Part shown: positions 1-7,096 of the stretch, in pieces
How positions within the stretch are numbered: position 1 is the stretch's first letter
Layout of the letters: the number at the start of each line of letters is the position of its first letter
Source: an uncultured Oscillospiraceae bacterium
Lineage (GTDB): Bacteria > Bacillota_A > Clostridia > Oscillospirales > Acutalibacteraceae
Length of the DNA stretch: 20,378 bases
Direction of reading: 5' to 3'
Assembly (NCBI GenBank): GCA_910589395.1
Contig: CAJUTL010000034.1
Coordinates: 1 to 20,378 of the forward strand
Notes under the pieces: generated by a model
Databases searched by the model: none
What the model saw: only the letters and a program-made list of their open reading frames with translations
What the model was told of the DNA's origin: nothing
Program-made: the position numbers and the translations under genes

Positions 1-392
1 GACAAAAGAAAGGATTTGCCCTTTTCTAACAACTAACAGCTAGTTCGCTAAACTATAATTTAACGGGTACACCACTTACTTCCCCTCTGTCATTACTGAA
101 CAGAAAGCAAGGAATCCTTGCTTTTTCGGCGAAGAATCTCGTCCCTTGGCTCCTTGCTCAGGAAGGAAGGGCGAGATTCTTTGTTCCTCAGAATGACAAA
201 GGAGGGACCTTGTTCTTCTCTAACGACTAGTTCGCTAAACTATAATTTAGCGGAAAACCGCTTACTTTTCTCCTGTTATTACTGAACAAAAAGCAAGGGG
301 AGCCTTGCTTTCTTTGCGAAGAATCTCGCCTTTCGTCCTTTTTCGGGACTGGAAAGACGAGATTCTTTGTTGTTATATTCCTCAGAATAACA
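1..392. repeat. Two tandem copies of a ~190-bp hairpin-rich intergenic repeat
   Basis: Two diverged copies lie head to tail, about 1-194 and 195-392. Landmarks recur at an offset of 187 bases: the palindrome CGCTAAACTATAATTTARCG at 46-65 and 233-252, and the inverted pair AAGAATCTCG...CGAGATTCTT at 132-181 and 319-367. Each copy also has a 9-bp hairpin AAAGCAAGG/CCTTGCTTT (104-124 and 290-311) and ends with CCTCAGAATRACA (186-198 and 380-392). The first copy may be cut by the window edge. I see no credible gene here. Such interspersed hairpin repeats are common between genes in Firmicutes; mobility is inferred, not shown. Confidence 0.8.
284..315 (-). terminator. Possible bidirectional intrinsic terminator inside the repeat
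   Basis: A 9-bp perfect stem AAAGCAAGG/CCTTGCTTT with a four-base loop (290-311) has T-rich sequence on both sides: CTTTTTGTTC when read on the minus strand and TTTCTTT on the plus strand. It is the first terminator-like structure downstream of the minus-strand AraC/GyrI operon that ends at 446, so it could end that transcript. The matching hairpin in the first repeat copy (104-124) is similar. Confidence 0.4.
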
Positions 393-445
393 AGTGGAAA
401 GCGGCTTCATAATATCGCGGCTCCTTTACCGCCCCTTGCTCATTC

Positions 446-961
446 CTAATTGCCTTTTGCGGCGGGCTCCATGGGGACCCAGACCTCGTATCTGCTGCCC
501 TCTGGCGTATCGGCGTTTTCTTTTTCGATTTCAAGAATGGGACCGCCGCTTCGGACATAGCCTTCCGGCAGTTCCGCCGTTTCCGCATATCGGTTGACGC
601 GCCTGTTTCCGTTATCGCCTACGGCCTCTTCATTTGTCTCCATCCACTCGGTAGTGACGACGAGATAATCGCCCCCGTCGAACCGGGAGAGCCTGTAGCC
701 TTCCGGTACCTTGTCTACGTTTTGTACGAAAAGGCCCTGAGAGTAAATGTGTTCTCCCTTTTCATTGAAGTACCATACGTTGATGGGCTTTGGATCCACC
801 GCATAGGGAAGAATGGGGGCATACCCGCCCATTTCAAAAAAATCGTTCCAGATCTGCTTGAAATCGGAGGGCACGGTAGACTCCGTAATGACAGTTTCAT
901 TTCCGAGAAACTCAAAGGCTTCTTGATGAAACCGATAGGTGATGATCGCTTTTTCGCTCAT
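446..961 (-). CDS. GyrI-like small-molecule-binding domain protein
   Basis: This 171-aa protein looks like a single GyrI/Rob-type effector-binding domain. The family signs are a YRLSRFDGGDYLVV segment at about residues 88-101, a middle stretch ending in a short EGYVRSGGP motif, and the terminal strand YEVWVPM. GyrI-like domains bind hydrophobic or drug-like ligands, alone or fused to AraC or MerR regulators. The ATG at 961 has an AAGGA Shine-Dalgarno sequence 9 bases upstream. It is the last gene of the minus-strand set and has no DNA-binding domain, so it probably senses or sequesters a ligand rather than acting as a regulator itself. The assignment is from motif recognition; the ligand is unknown. 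Confidence 0.6.
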   Translation of the reverse strand: MSEKAIITYRFHQEAFEFLGNETVITESTVPSDFKQIWNDFFEMGGYAPILPYAVDPKPINVWYFNEKGEHIYSQGLFVQNVDKVPEGYRLSRFDGGDYLVVTTEWMETNEEAVGDNGNRRVNRYAETAELPEGYVRSGGPILEIEKENADTPEGSRYEVWVPMEPAAKGN

Positions 962-1043
962 GGCTTTTTCCTTCTTTTTTTATTCTGAATAGCGGTATCT
1001 TCCTGCTTCAACGTGGTTTTTCCGGTGTTTGTGCGATCGTGTC

Positions 1044-1508
1044 TTAGATATTTGACTCCTTTGCTGACTCTATGCGGCGTGCCTTTACCGGCATATAGTA
1101 ATCCATCTGTTGATAGCCCATGATCCTTTCCGCCTCGGGCGGCGTGATGATATTGCCCATTCTGCGGCGGCTGAGATCCTGCTCAAGGCCGTTTTCCCGC
1201 AAAAACTCCTGCAGCTCCCGATCCATGGCGGCAGTATCGGTCTGCCCGTCAATGTCGGTGCTTACAGCGTAAAGGCCGCCTTTGAAATCCACAATGGGGA
1301 ACTGTTCCGGAACGTCTATGCCTTCCTCATAGAGAAAAAGCCACTCCAGACCGCCGTCTGCCTCGACGGCAAAATCCCGGGCGTCTTTTACGGGAGGAAA
1401 GGCGGAAAACCAAGCGTCGAACGCTGTGAAATTTTCCTCCCCGAACATGCCGATTCCCGATGAAACCATTTTACAATCAGGTATTTTGATGATACGGATC
1501 GATTGCAT
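1044..1508 (-). CDS. Second GyrI-like domain protein
   Basis: This 154-aa protein starts with the strand IRIIKIPDCKMVSSGIG, followed by a helix rich in aromatic residues (FTAFDAWFSAFP). A central strand FKGGLYAVSTDIDG and the terminal YYMPVKARR follow. This order resembles the ligand-binding fold of GyrI and the Rob C-terminal domain, but the sequence differs clearly from the 171-aa neighbour. An AAGGGAG Shine-Dalgarno sequence precedes the ATG at 1508. The gap to the AraC-type gene upstream is 78 bases and to the next gene 82 bases, consistent with one operon. No helix-turn-helix is visible. The family call is moderate; the substrate is unknown. Confidence 0.5.
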   Translation of the reverse strand: MQSIRIIKIPDCKMVSSGIGMFGEENFTAFDAWFSAFPPVKDARDFAVEADGGLEWLFLYEEGIDVPEQFPIVDFKGGLYAVSTDIDGQTDTAAMDRELQEFLRENGLEQDLSRRRMGNIITPPEAERIMGYQQMDYYMPVKARRIESAKESNI

Positions 1509-1586
1509 AACGATGCTCCCTTACAAATCATTTCAGTAAAAATCGCTTTCAAAGAAAGGCTTTTTCTCATGCTTTCCCAGTATCCC

Positions 1587-3068
1587 TCAAAGCTCCACGC
1601 TGAACAGATAGGCCGTGCCGGGATCTGCGATCCCGTTCAGAAAAACCTCCGCCGTCCAGTATTTATGCGGGTAGGGAATTTGCACGCCCTGGCCCAGAAC
1701 AGTGTTTCTGGTAACATCGTACATGGCGTCAACGTCATAGCCGTCACGGCTGTGCATGGCGTTTTGATCGCCGGTAAAAAAGGCAAAGGCAAATTTTGAG
1801 AGATAGGGAGGCCCGAAATCCGGCGCGGTCCATTCCGGAACAAAATCCACAGAGGTAAAGCCCGGCGGAACGGCGGTTCCGGCCTTCATAAATCTTCCCA
1901 AAAAGCCGTGGCAGGGCTCTTCGTCCACGCCTTTTCCGAAGTGGTGAAAGAGAAAAATATCGTAATCAAAGCCGGAGCCAGCTCCCTTCAGCTGATCCAG
2001 GGCGGAAACTACGTCCAGCTTCTGCTGAAGCTCTACGGGGTCGTTCTTAAAAAATTCCTTGCCGATAAAGCGCATGGCAGGCAGTGTTTTGTATTCAAAA
2101 TGCTCCAGCTGGAAGCCCTTTTGCTGATTTTTGGAAAACTGAGGCATGAACAAAGCCCATTGTACACCGGCGTCGCAGACCTCCAGGCAGTTGATGTAGC
2201 CGAAAAGCTCTATGCTGTCCGTGCCCGTGGGGCCTGTCCTGCTGCCGGCGATCAGCTCCCGGGTCCGGCGGTTTTTCATCACGGAAAAATCGCCGAACAT
2301 GTCCTCCACAGCCTGCCGCAGCTCCGGCTCGTCTGTTTTTCCCATCAGCTGGGCGTTAAATTTTTCCAGGGCGTTCCAAACAGCCTGATTTACAATGCCG
2401 GGATCGGAGAAAGACCTTAAATATGCGGAAAGCCTTGCGTTTTGTTCCCGGAATCTTGCCAAAACCCCGTGCAGCAGGATCTGCTCGTTCTCAGCCAGCT
2501 TGTCCTGTGTCCACTGGGCGTCGTCCAGGATCCAGTCCGTCAGCGAATCAAATACGGCGGGATTCTTCTCCCTGGCCGCATGGGACCAATCGATGACTCT
2601 TTGGTATTTTTCCGCATCGGAAAGGGGCTCTGTCACCTTTTCATCGATATCGTTCCAGCAGAACTGGTCTATCAGCTGAAAAGGCGTGTTGAACCCGCCT
2701 TCCAGCGAAATGTTGATTTGCAGAGGACTGTAAAATTTCAGCCTGCTGCCCTTCGCCCGAACATCGGAGGGATTGATCCCGTGAAATCGAAGAAAGGCCT
2801 TGGAAAAGCTTTCAGAAGTATCATATTGATATTTCATGGCAATTTCCGTTACACTTTCTTTTCCCAGCCGCAGCTCCCTGCCCGCAAGGCTCAGCCTGCG
2901 GTTGCGGATATACTCCCCAAGGGTGATCCCCGTTACGATGTGAAAAACCCGCTGAAAATGAGCGTCTGAGGAGCAAACCGCTTTGGAGATATCTTCTGTT
3001 CGGATCCTGTTCGTCAAATTCAGTTCTATAAATCTGATCGCGTTGTTTATGCTTTGCAGCCAATACAA
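1587..3068 (-). CDS. AraC-family regulator with GyrI/Rob-like C-terminal region
   Basis: This 493-aa protein has an N-terminal AraC DNA-binding domain at about residues 5-105. The first helix-turn-helix is near 22-45 (RTEDISKAVCSSDAHFQRVF) and the second near 72-100, with the typical ESFSKAFLRFHGINPSD end. Residues from about 280 to the end resemble a GyrI/Rob effector-binding domain (YKTLPAMRFIGKEF and the terminal AYLFSVEL). The middle, about 125-280, is helical and unassigned. N-terminal HTH plus C-terminal ligand domain is the Rob-like arrangement. The start is TTG at 3066-3068, fixed by an AAGGAGG at 3077-3083 eight bases upstream. It leads an operon with two single-domain GyrI-like proteins, so all three may respond to related ligands (inference). 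Confidence 0.8.
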   Translation of the reverse strand: MYWLQSINNAIRFIELNLTNRIRTEDISKAVCSSDAHFQRVFHIVTGITLGEYIRNRRLSLAGRELRLGKESVTEIAMKYQYDTSESFSKAFLRFHGINPSDVRAKGSRLKFYSPLQINISLEGGFNTPFQLIDQFCWNDIDEKVTEPLSDAEKYQRVIDWSHAAREKNPAVFDSLTDWILDDAQWTQDKLAENEQILLHGVLARFREQNARLSAYLRSFSDPGIVNQAVWNALEKFNAQLMGKTDEPELRQAVEDMFGDFSVMKNRRTRELIAGSRTGPTGTDSIELFGYINCLEVCDAGVQWALFMPQFSKNQQKGFQLEHFEYKTLPAMRFIGKEFFKNDPVELQQKLDVVSALDQLKGAGSGFDYDIFLFHHFGKGVDEEPCHGFLGRFMKAGTAVPPGFTSVDFVPEWTAPDFGPPYLSKFAFAFFTGDQNAMHSRDGYDVDAMYDVTRNTVLGQGVQIPYPHKYWTAEVFLNGIADPGTAYLFSVEL

Positions 3069-3240
3069 GCGCTTCCCCTCCTTGATACAATGTAGCGTAA
3101 ATATAGTATAAAGAAATTCTCTCTTTATTTCCTGTCATGGAATGCTTTTGTTTGTCGGGCTGAGAATCTCCAGGTTCAATTATATCATAGAAATCGAAGG
3201 CTTGTTGTGTTATTTATGGCTTTTTCGTATAAGGAAAACG

Positions 3241-3306
3241 AAAGAGAAAATGAAAAGCCTTGCCGTGAAGACATAACGCTTTGTATAGCGCAAATCACGA
3301 CAAGGC
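3241..3306 (-). terminator. Intrinsic terminator on the minus strand
   Basis: A 12-bp stem with one mismatch or wobble (3257-3268 with 3295-3306) encloses a smaller CGCT/AGCG hairpin. On the minus strand it is followed directly by TTTTCATTTTCTCTTT (3256 down to 3241). The plus-strand side has no T tract. No minus-strand protein gene lies upstream of it, so it most likely ends the structured RNA inferred at 3307-3668. Confidence 0.6.
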
Positions 3307-3668
3307 AAAGTATTAAGGATTCAGAGAGAAAAAGCTGACGTAATTCTGTGCCTATTATCAAGTATAGGAAGCAGGTGCTCCCCCGGAGGCCCCAGCAAGT
3401 CCCCGGAGAGCGGCCCCCGGAGGGGCCGCCCTAAGCCTCACCGCCTCTCGGCGGATCGCCTTAGGGCTACCTGGGTGCCTCAGATCAGCCCATCAGCAAG
3501 AGGACAGCCAGCATATCTGCCGACCGGCGTCCCGACCTCTCCGAGGCCCCGCCGCCGCCCAGCCTGTGCCGTCCCTCGTCCCTCACTCCCGGCACTCATC
3601 GGTACTATCAAATGTGAGATGGGCATGATCCTCGATTGCGGAGACTAAGCCGGACTAAGGAGACCTGC
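3245..3668 (-). ncRNA. Candidate structured non-coding RNA, family not identified
   Basis: The segment is far more GC-rich than its flanks and full of nested complementarity. Its ends pair: GCAGGT-CTCC at 3371-3381 with GGAG-ACCTGC at 3659-3668. An 8-bp perfect stem (3410-3417/3422-3429) has loop UCCG on the minus strand, a cUNCGg loop. A 7-bp stem (3429-3435/3460-3466) leads, through an internal loop that can form tandem G-A pairs, to CCGCC/GGCGG (3441-3454), whose minus-strand loop is GAGA, a GNRA loop. A further stem TGCCG/CGGCA spans 3567-3594. Both special loops and the terminator favour the minus strand. I found no tmRNA, RNase P, SRP or T-box signature and no clear promoter. A plus-strand leader role for the exporter gene remains possible. 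Confidence 0.5.
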
Positions 3669-3699
3669 TTTACAAATGCAAACAGCAAGGAGAAATCGA

Positions 3700-5331
3700 A
3701 TGAATACGCTTAAGATCATATCGAAACTTTTTAAGCTGCTTTCCGGGAGATATTTTTTCATGGTATGCATTAGTGTTTTTGTAACTCTTGTTCTTGCGTT
3801 GCTGGGAGTGGGAAACGCTTGGTGTCTTCAGAATTTGATTGATGTAGGCGCCGGAGAATCGGAACTATCTCTATGGACGGCGCTTGTTCTTTCTGTTTCT
3901 GTTTTTCTTTTAACTGCTGTTTGTAATTTGGTATATGCGTGGCTTCAAAGAAAGCTGACGCTGCGGTGCAGTTCGCAGTTAAAAGGGGAAATTCTAAATA
4001 ATTTGATGTCTTTTGATTTAAGAAAGTATGAAAGCTGGAGCACGGCCGATGTACAGACCCGTATACTAGAAGATGGAATGATCAGTGCCCAAATAGTTCC
4101 TGTTTTGGTTTTGGATCTTTTTTCCGGTATCGCGAGCTGCCTTATAGGAATTATTTATGCTCTTTTTCTCAGCTGGCAGCTGACTGTAATTTCGTTAGTT
4201 TTAACGCCTGCGGCTGTTCTTTTTATGAAAAAAGTGATGCCCTATGTGGAAAAAAGAACTTCTGATACTCGCGAAAAGGACAGTCAGGTGCGGCTGTTCC
4301 TACAGGAAATTCTCAGGCTTCCGGTAGAGATACGTATTTTTCATTTAAAGGATTTTATGCTTGCAAAGTTTTACGGATTAGATCATTCCTACGTAAAATC
4401 AGACTTAAAGCAAACGCTGTCAAAAAATTTTGTGAATTACGGAAGTGGATTTTTGGGCTCATTGTCTATGATTGCATCTGTAACCACAGGTGCGTATTTA
4501 GCTATGAATTCTTACATGACTATTGGTGCGGTAGTAGGCTTTTTGCAGCTTTTGAATTATATTGTTTGGCCTTTTACTGAGTTGATGGGGCAGTTAACGC
4601 AGATTCGATCCTCGTGTGTGTCTTATCATCGAATTCAGGAGCTGTGCCGTACTCCCGCAATTCAGCAAACGGAACAAGCCGCTTCCAAACATCGGGTAGT
4701 TGAAATAGTTGCAAAGGATGTCAATTATAGTTATCAAAAAGATGAAAAAGTGATCGATTCTTTAAATTTCAGGATAAAGTCCCCAGGCTTAGCTATCGTA
4801 AAAGGCCCCAGCGGTTCTGGGAAAACCACCCTCTTAAAGCTGCTTCTTGGATTGTATCAATCAGATACAGGAGAAATAGCGTATTGTCTTGATAACGGTG
4901 AGAAGGTTACCTCTAAGCTTTGGGAATACTGTAGTTACGTCTCCCAAGAGCACATGGTTTTTTCAGGCACAGTCCGGGAGAATATCTTTTTACAAAATAC
5001 CGAAATGCCAAACGAAATCATGGATAAGGTGCTTGAAAAAGCAGAGTTAAAGGAATTGATATCTTCTATGGAGCTCGGGATCGACACCCCTATACTGGAA
5101 AATGGGAAGAACCTTTCTTTTGGGCAATGTCAGCGGATTTCGATAGCGCGCGCTTTGGCGGTAGATTCGCCGATTGTAATTTTTGATGAACCTACAGCTT
5201 CTCTGGATTTTGAGTTAAAGGAAGATATCTACCGGATGATTCGTGAAGAATCAAAATATAAGCTCTGCATTCTTGTGAGCCATGACAACATAGAAACCAC
5301 AGAGGAAGATCAAATCTTACTGCTAAAGTGA
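3700..5331 (+). CDS. ABC exporter, fused membrane and ATPase domains
   Basis: This 543-aa half-transporter has about six membrane segments (roughly 19-40, 58-80, 131-151, 153-175, 245-268, 272-295), then an ATPase domain. The Walker A motif GPSGSGKTT is at 369-377, the Q-loop Gln at 416, the signature LSFGQ (for LSGGQ) at 472-476, Walker B with D496-E497, and the switch His at 528. It would act as a dimer exporting a lipid, drug or peptide. No C39 peptidase domain is fused. An ATG eight codons upstream (3676) is open, but AAGGAG at 3687-3692 sits 7 bases before the ATG at 3700, so that start is preferred. The gene is AT-richer than the ribosomal genes, suggesting separate ancestry. The substrate is unknown. 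Confidence 0.85.
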   Translation: MNTLKIISKLFKLLSGRYFFMVCISVFVTLVLALLGVGNAWCLQNLIDVGAGESELSLWTALVLSVSVFLLTAVCNLVYAWLQRKLTLRCSSQLKGEILNNLMSFDLRKYESWSTADVQTRILEDGMISAQIVPVLVLDLFSGIASCLIGIIYALFLSWQLTVISLVLTPAAVLFMKKVMPYVEKRTSDTREKDSQVRLFLQEILRLPVEIRIFHLKDFMLAKFYGLDHSYVKSDLKQTLSKNFVNYGSGFLGSLSMIASVTTGAYLAMNSYMTIGAVVGFLQLLNYIVWPFTELMGQLTQIRSSCVSYHRIQELCRTPAIQQTEQAASKHRVVEIVAKDVNYSYQKDEKVIDSLNFRIKSPGLAIVKGPSGSGKTTLLKLLLGLYQSDTGEIAYCLDNGEKVTSKLWEYCSYVSQEHMVFSGTVRENIFLQNTEMPNEIMDKVLEKAELKELISSMELGIDTPILENGKNLSFGQCQRISIARALAVDSPIVIFDEPTASLDFELKEDIYRMIREESKYKLCILVSHDNIETTEEDQILLLK

Positions 5332-5386
5332 GAAGCTAAAGAATCAATCGAACGGTATCAGGTGATGAAGGTAAGGATATACAATA

Positions 5387-6367
5387 ATGAAAAATGAGAC
5401 TTTTGAGCCGCTGATTCATACAATTCCAGATGATACGATGATATTTGCCGCTCTTCATACAAACGATTGCGTATGTAAAAAAATCATTACAGAGAACTAC
5501 ATAAATTTCTATGCGCGTAGACATCAATTTGTCAGGGATGTTATAGTTAGATTTGAAAATTTGATTGACTATGAAAGTATCCGCGGCTTGAAACGAATAT
5601 TTATTCCGTCAGACTTTATGATGCAATTTGCTTCAAATCCTAAAAATATATTGGACTTGCTAAATGATGGCTACCATATTAATATGCCGGTTGCAAAGCC
5701 TGCTATTTCTTTTTATCATAAGGGAGATACGGCGCATCACCATATGATGATATACGGGGCAGACAGTGAAAGAAGGGTGTATTTTTGCAAGGATTTTTCC
5801 GGTCAGGAATTTGTTGAATTTGAGACTGGTTTTGATAATTTGATTTTAAGCGCAAAAATGTATGAAAATCCATGCTCTATAGAAAATGATGGCATATTGG
5901 CTTTCAAAGTTGATAAAAGCGTTGAAAAAGAGATAAACTATTCTAAAGTTTATTTGGAGCTTCAGAAGCTGAAGCGGGGAAAAAATATAGGAGATTACGA
6001 TGCGTATGGATTGAGCGCGATTGACTATTTTTTAAGTGATATCGGCAAAGACCCCTGCACTGAAATGTTTTTTATTAGATGGTGTGAAATGTCTAATTAC
6101 TTACGAGAGTCTGCCAAATTAATGAAATTCAGGCTTGGTGTGATCAGGGAGGATAGGTTACTTCAGAGGCGTCCATCACAGGATGAGGCGATAGAACAGC
6201 TACTTAATTTAACGTCAAAGCTTTACTTTCTTGCGTGGAAGTACAAGATCAGAAAAATAAAGGGAGCAGTTGTTAATGATTCGCTTTCTGAAGCAGCCCT
6301 CGAATGCAAAAAAGCATTTTTGGAGGTTGTTGATATGTTTTTAGAGTTGATAGAGGAGGAGATATAA
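5387..6367 (+). CDS. Unrecognised protein, possible BtrH-N/C39-like fold
   Basis: This 326-aa soluble protein has no signal peptide or membrane segment. It lies 55 bases after the exporter, on the same strand and with the same AT-rich composition, so the two are probably co-transcribed. Residues 117-137 carry HHHMMIYGAD followed by YFCKDF. This recalls the His-then-Asp arrangement of papain-like and BtrH N-terminal domains that sit beside exporters in peptide and NRPS clusters. The N-terminal region has C28 and C30, but not in an obvious catalytic context, so activity is uncertain. Residues from about 185 to 326 look mainly helical. An AAGGTAAGGA stretch precedes the ATG. The fold is a guess from pattern; no function is assigned. 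Confidence 0.6.
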   Translation: MKNETFEPLIHTIPDDTMIFAALHTNDCVCKKIITENYINFYARRHQFVRDVIVRFENLIDYESIRGLKRIFIPSDFMMQFASNPKNILDLLNDGYHINMPVAKPAISFYHKGDTAHHHMMIYGADSERRVYFCKDFSGQEFVEFETGFDNLILSAKMYENPCSIENDGILAFKVDKSVEKEINYSKVYLELQKLKRGKNIGDYDAYGLSAIDYFLSDIGKDPCTEMFFIRWCEMSNYLRESAKLMKFRLGVIREDRLLQRRPSQDEAIEQLLNLTSKLYFLAWKYKIRKIKGAVVNDSLSEAALECKKAFLEVVDMFLELIEEEI

Positions 6368-6411
6368 TTTTGTATCCGAATTTTCTAAGCGATAAAAATT
6401 CAGAACTCTTA

Positions 6412-6572
6412 GGGCCTATCCCGAAATAAGACGCGCGCAGATTGTGCTGTCAGATTTTCAGCCAGGCGAGGCGATTTTTCGCAGGCGGGCTTGTCGCCCG
6501 GCAAGAAAAACCAACGATGTATGGTTGAAAATATGCAAGCTAGATGTGTGCCGATTATTTTGGGATAGGCTC
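6412..6572. mobile_element. MITE-like near-palindromic element with TTA duplication
   Basis: The left end GGGCCTATCCCGAAATAA and the reverse complement of the right end, GAGCCTATCCCAAAATAA, match with two differences. Similarity of the two arms continues inward to a central GGGC-TTGTC-GCCC, so the whole 161 bp can fold on itself. It is flanked by TTA at 6409-6411 and 6573-6575, which reads as a 3-bp target-site duplication. It encodes no protein. End sequence and duplication size would fit mobilisation by an IS5-type transposase (inference); no such gene is in the window. Confidence 0.65.
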
Positions 6573-6678
6573 TTATTACCTTTGCTTTGGAGCAGTTGCC
6601 TTAAATACTCTTGTTTGCACAAAAAGATCGTGTTTTACCAGTAGGAAGGGAAATTTTGAAAAAATTTTGAATTTTCTC

Positions 6679-6707
6679 TTGCAAAACCCGGACGGGCATG
6701 GTATTAT
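6679..6707 (+). promoter_or_regulatory. Main promoter of the S10-spc ribosomal operon
   Basis: TTGCAA at 6679-6684 and TATTAT at 6702-6707 are separated by 17 bases, a good match to the housekeeping sigma-A consensus. Just upstream (6651-6676) AAATTTT-type tracts repeat and could act as an UP element. The expected transcript start is near 6714. No other convincing promoter lies between here and rpsJ. Confidence 0.75.
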
Positions 6708-6818
6708 AATCAAGCGTGACTGCACAAGGCGTTTCTTGGAAGCGCCCAGGAAGGTTTCTTCGGAAGCATTCCGGGGGTGGAAGAGAGAACGCCAGATATG
6801 CGATGAAGCGGGAGGTTG

Positions 6819-6841
6819 CGGCCCCCAAAGGGCCGGTTTTT
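6819..6841 (+). terminator. Leader terminator/attenuator 1
   Basis: The stem CGGCCC/GGGCCG with loop CCAAA is followed by GTTTTT. It lies about 105 bases after the predicted transcript start and about 255 bases before rpsJ. The stem is only 6 bp, so efficiency is uncertain. Confidence 0.45.
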
Positions 6842-6960
6842 CCGTGGAGTATGTCCGATTTCAAACCGGGCGAAGGAATTTGAAGAGCCGGAACCACCGG
6901 GAAGCCCCCGGCAGGCCAAGCGTATGCCCTTCAAAGGATGTTATGGGTTTTTCCCACTCC

Positions 6961-6989
6961 CGGAATCCGTATGCGGATTTCGGTTTTTT
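6961..6989 (+). terminator. Leader terminator/attenuator 2
   Basis: A 9-bp stem (6961-6969 with 6974-6982, one G-U pair, loop TATG) is followed by G and six T's. It is a strong intrinsic terminator lying inside the operon leader, 107 bases before rpsJ. A terminator in this place normally implies regulated read-through. Confidence 0.6.
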
Positions 6990-7096
6990 GATGCCCTGGG
7001 TAGGAACACCCGGAGCAGTGTAAAAAACATGAGAGACCTTTTCAGGCAAAGAAAAAACCCAGCCCGCCAACTAATTTCCATAAGGAGGCGACTAAC

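Larger units (their letters stand above)
6714..7096 (+). promoter_or_regulatory. Long structured 5' leader of the ribosomal operon
   Basis: About 383 bases separate the promoter from rpsJ, with no supportable gene. The leader holds two intrinsic-terminator-like hairpins (6819-6841 and 6961-6989), the hairpin CCGGG/CCCGG near 6898-6911, and TGGG/CCCA near 6944-6956. A segment overlapping the second terminator's 5' arm (6955-6963) can pair instead with 7010-7020, an arrangement that could act as an antiterminator. Its size and terminators suggest transcription attenuation of the whole operon. The ligand could be a ribosomal protein or something else and is not visible from sequence. Confidence 0.5.

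Noticed and set aside
3361..3675. Cobalamin riboswitch on the plus strand
   Set aside because: AGGAGACCTGC at 3658-3668 and TATAGGAAGCAGGTG at 3363-3377 recall parts of that riboswitch, but the conserved core (CCGCCACTGT-type box and GGGAAG) is absent and the special loops favour the minus strand.
3361..3675. tmRNA, RNase P RNA, SRP RNA or T-box leader
   Set aside because: I looked for GAGGAAAGTCC, GGAAGGAAGCAGC in an apical loop, a CCA-ended tRNA-like end and AGGGTGGNACCGCG; none is present on either strand.
3676..3699. Earlier ATG start of the ABC exporter
   Set aside because: It has no well-spaced ribosome binding site; AAGGAG at 3687-3692 fits the ATG at 3700, and the added eight residues look non-native.
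6544..7023. A 159-codon plus-strand open frame in the S10 leader
   Set aside because: It spans the MITE end, the promoter and the leader hairpins, has no ribosome binding site and no protein-like pattern.
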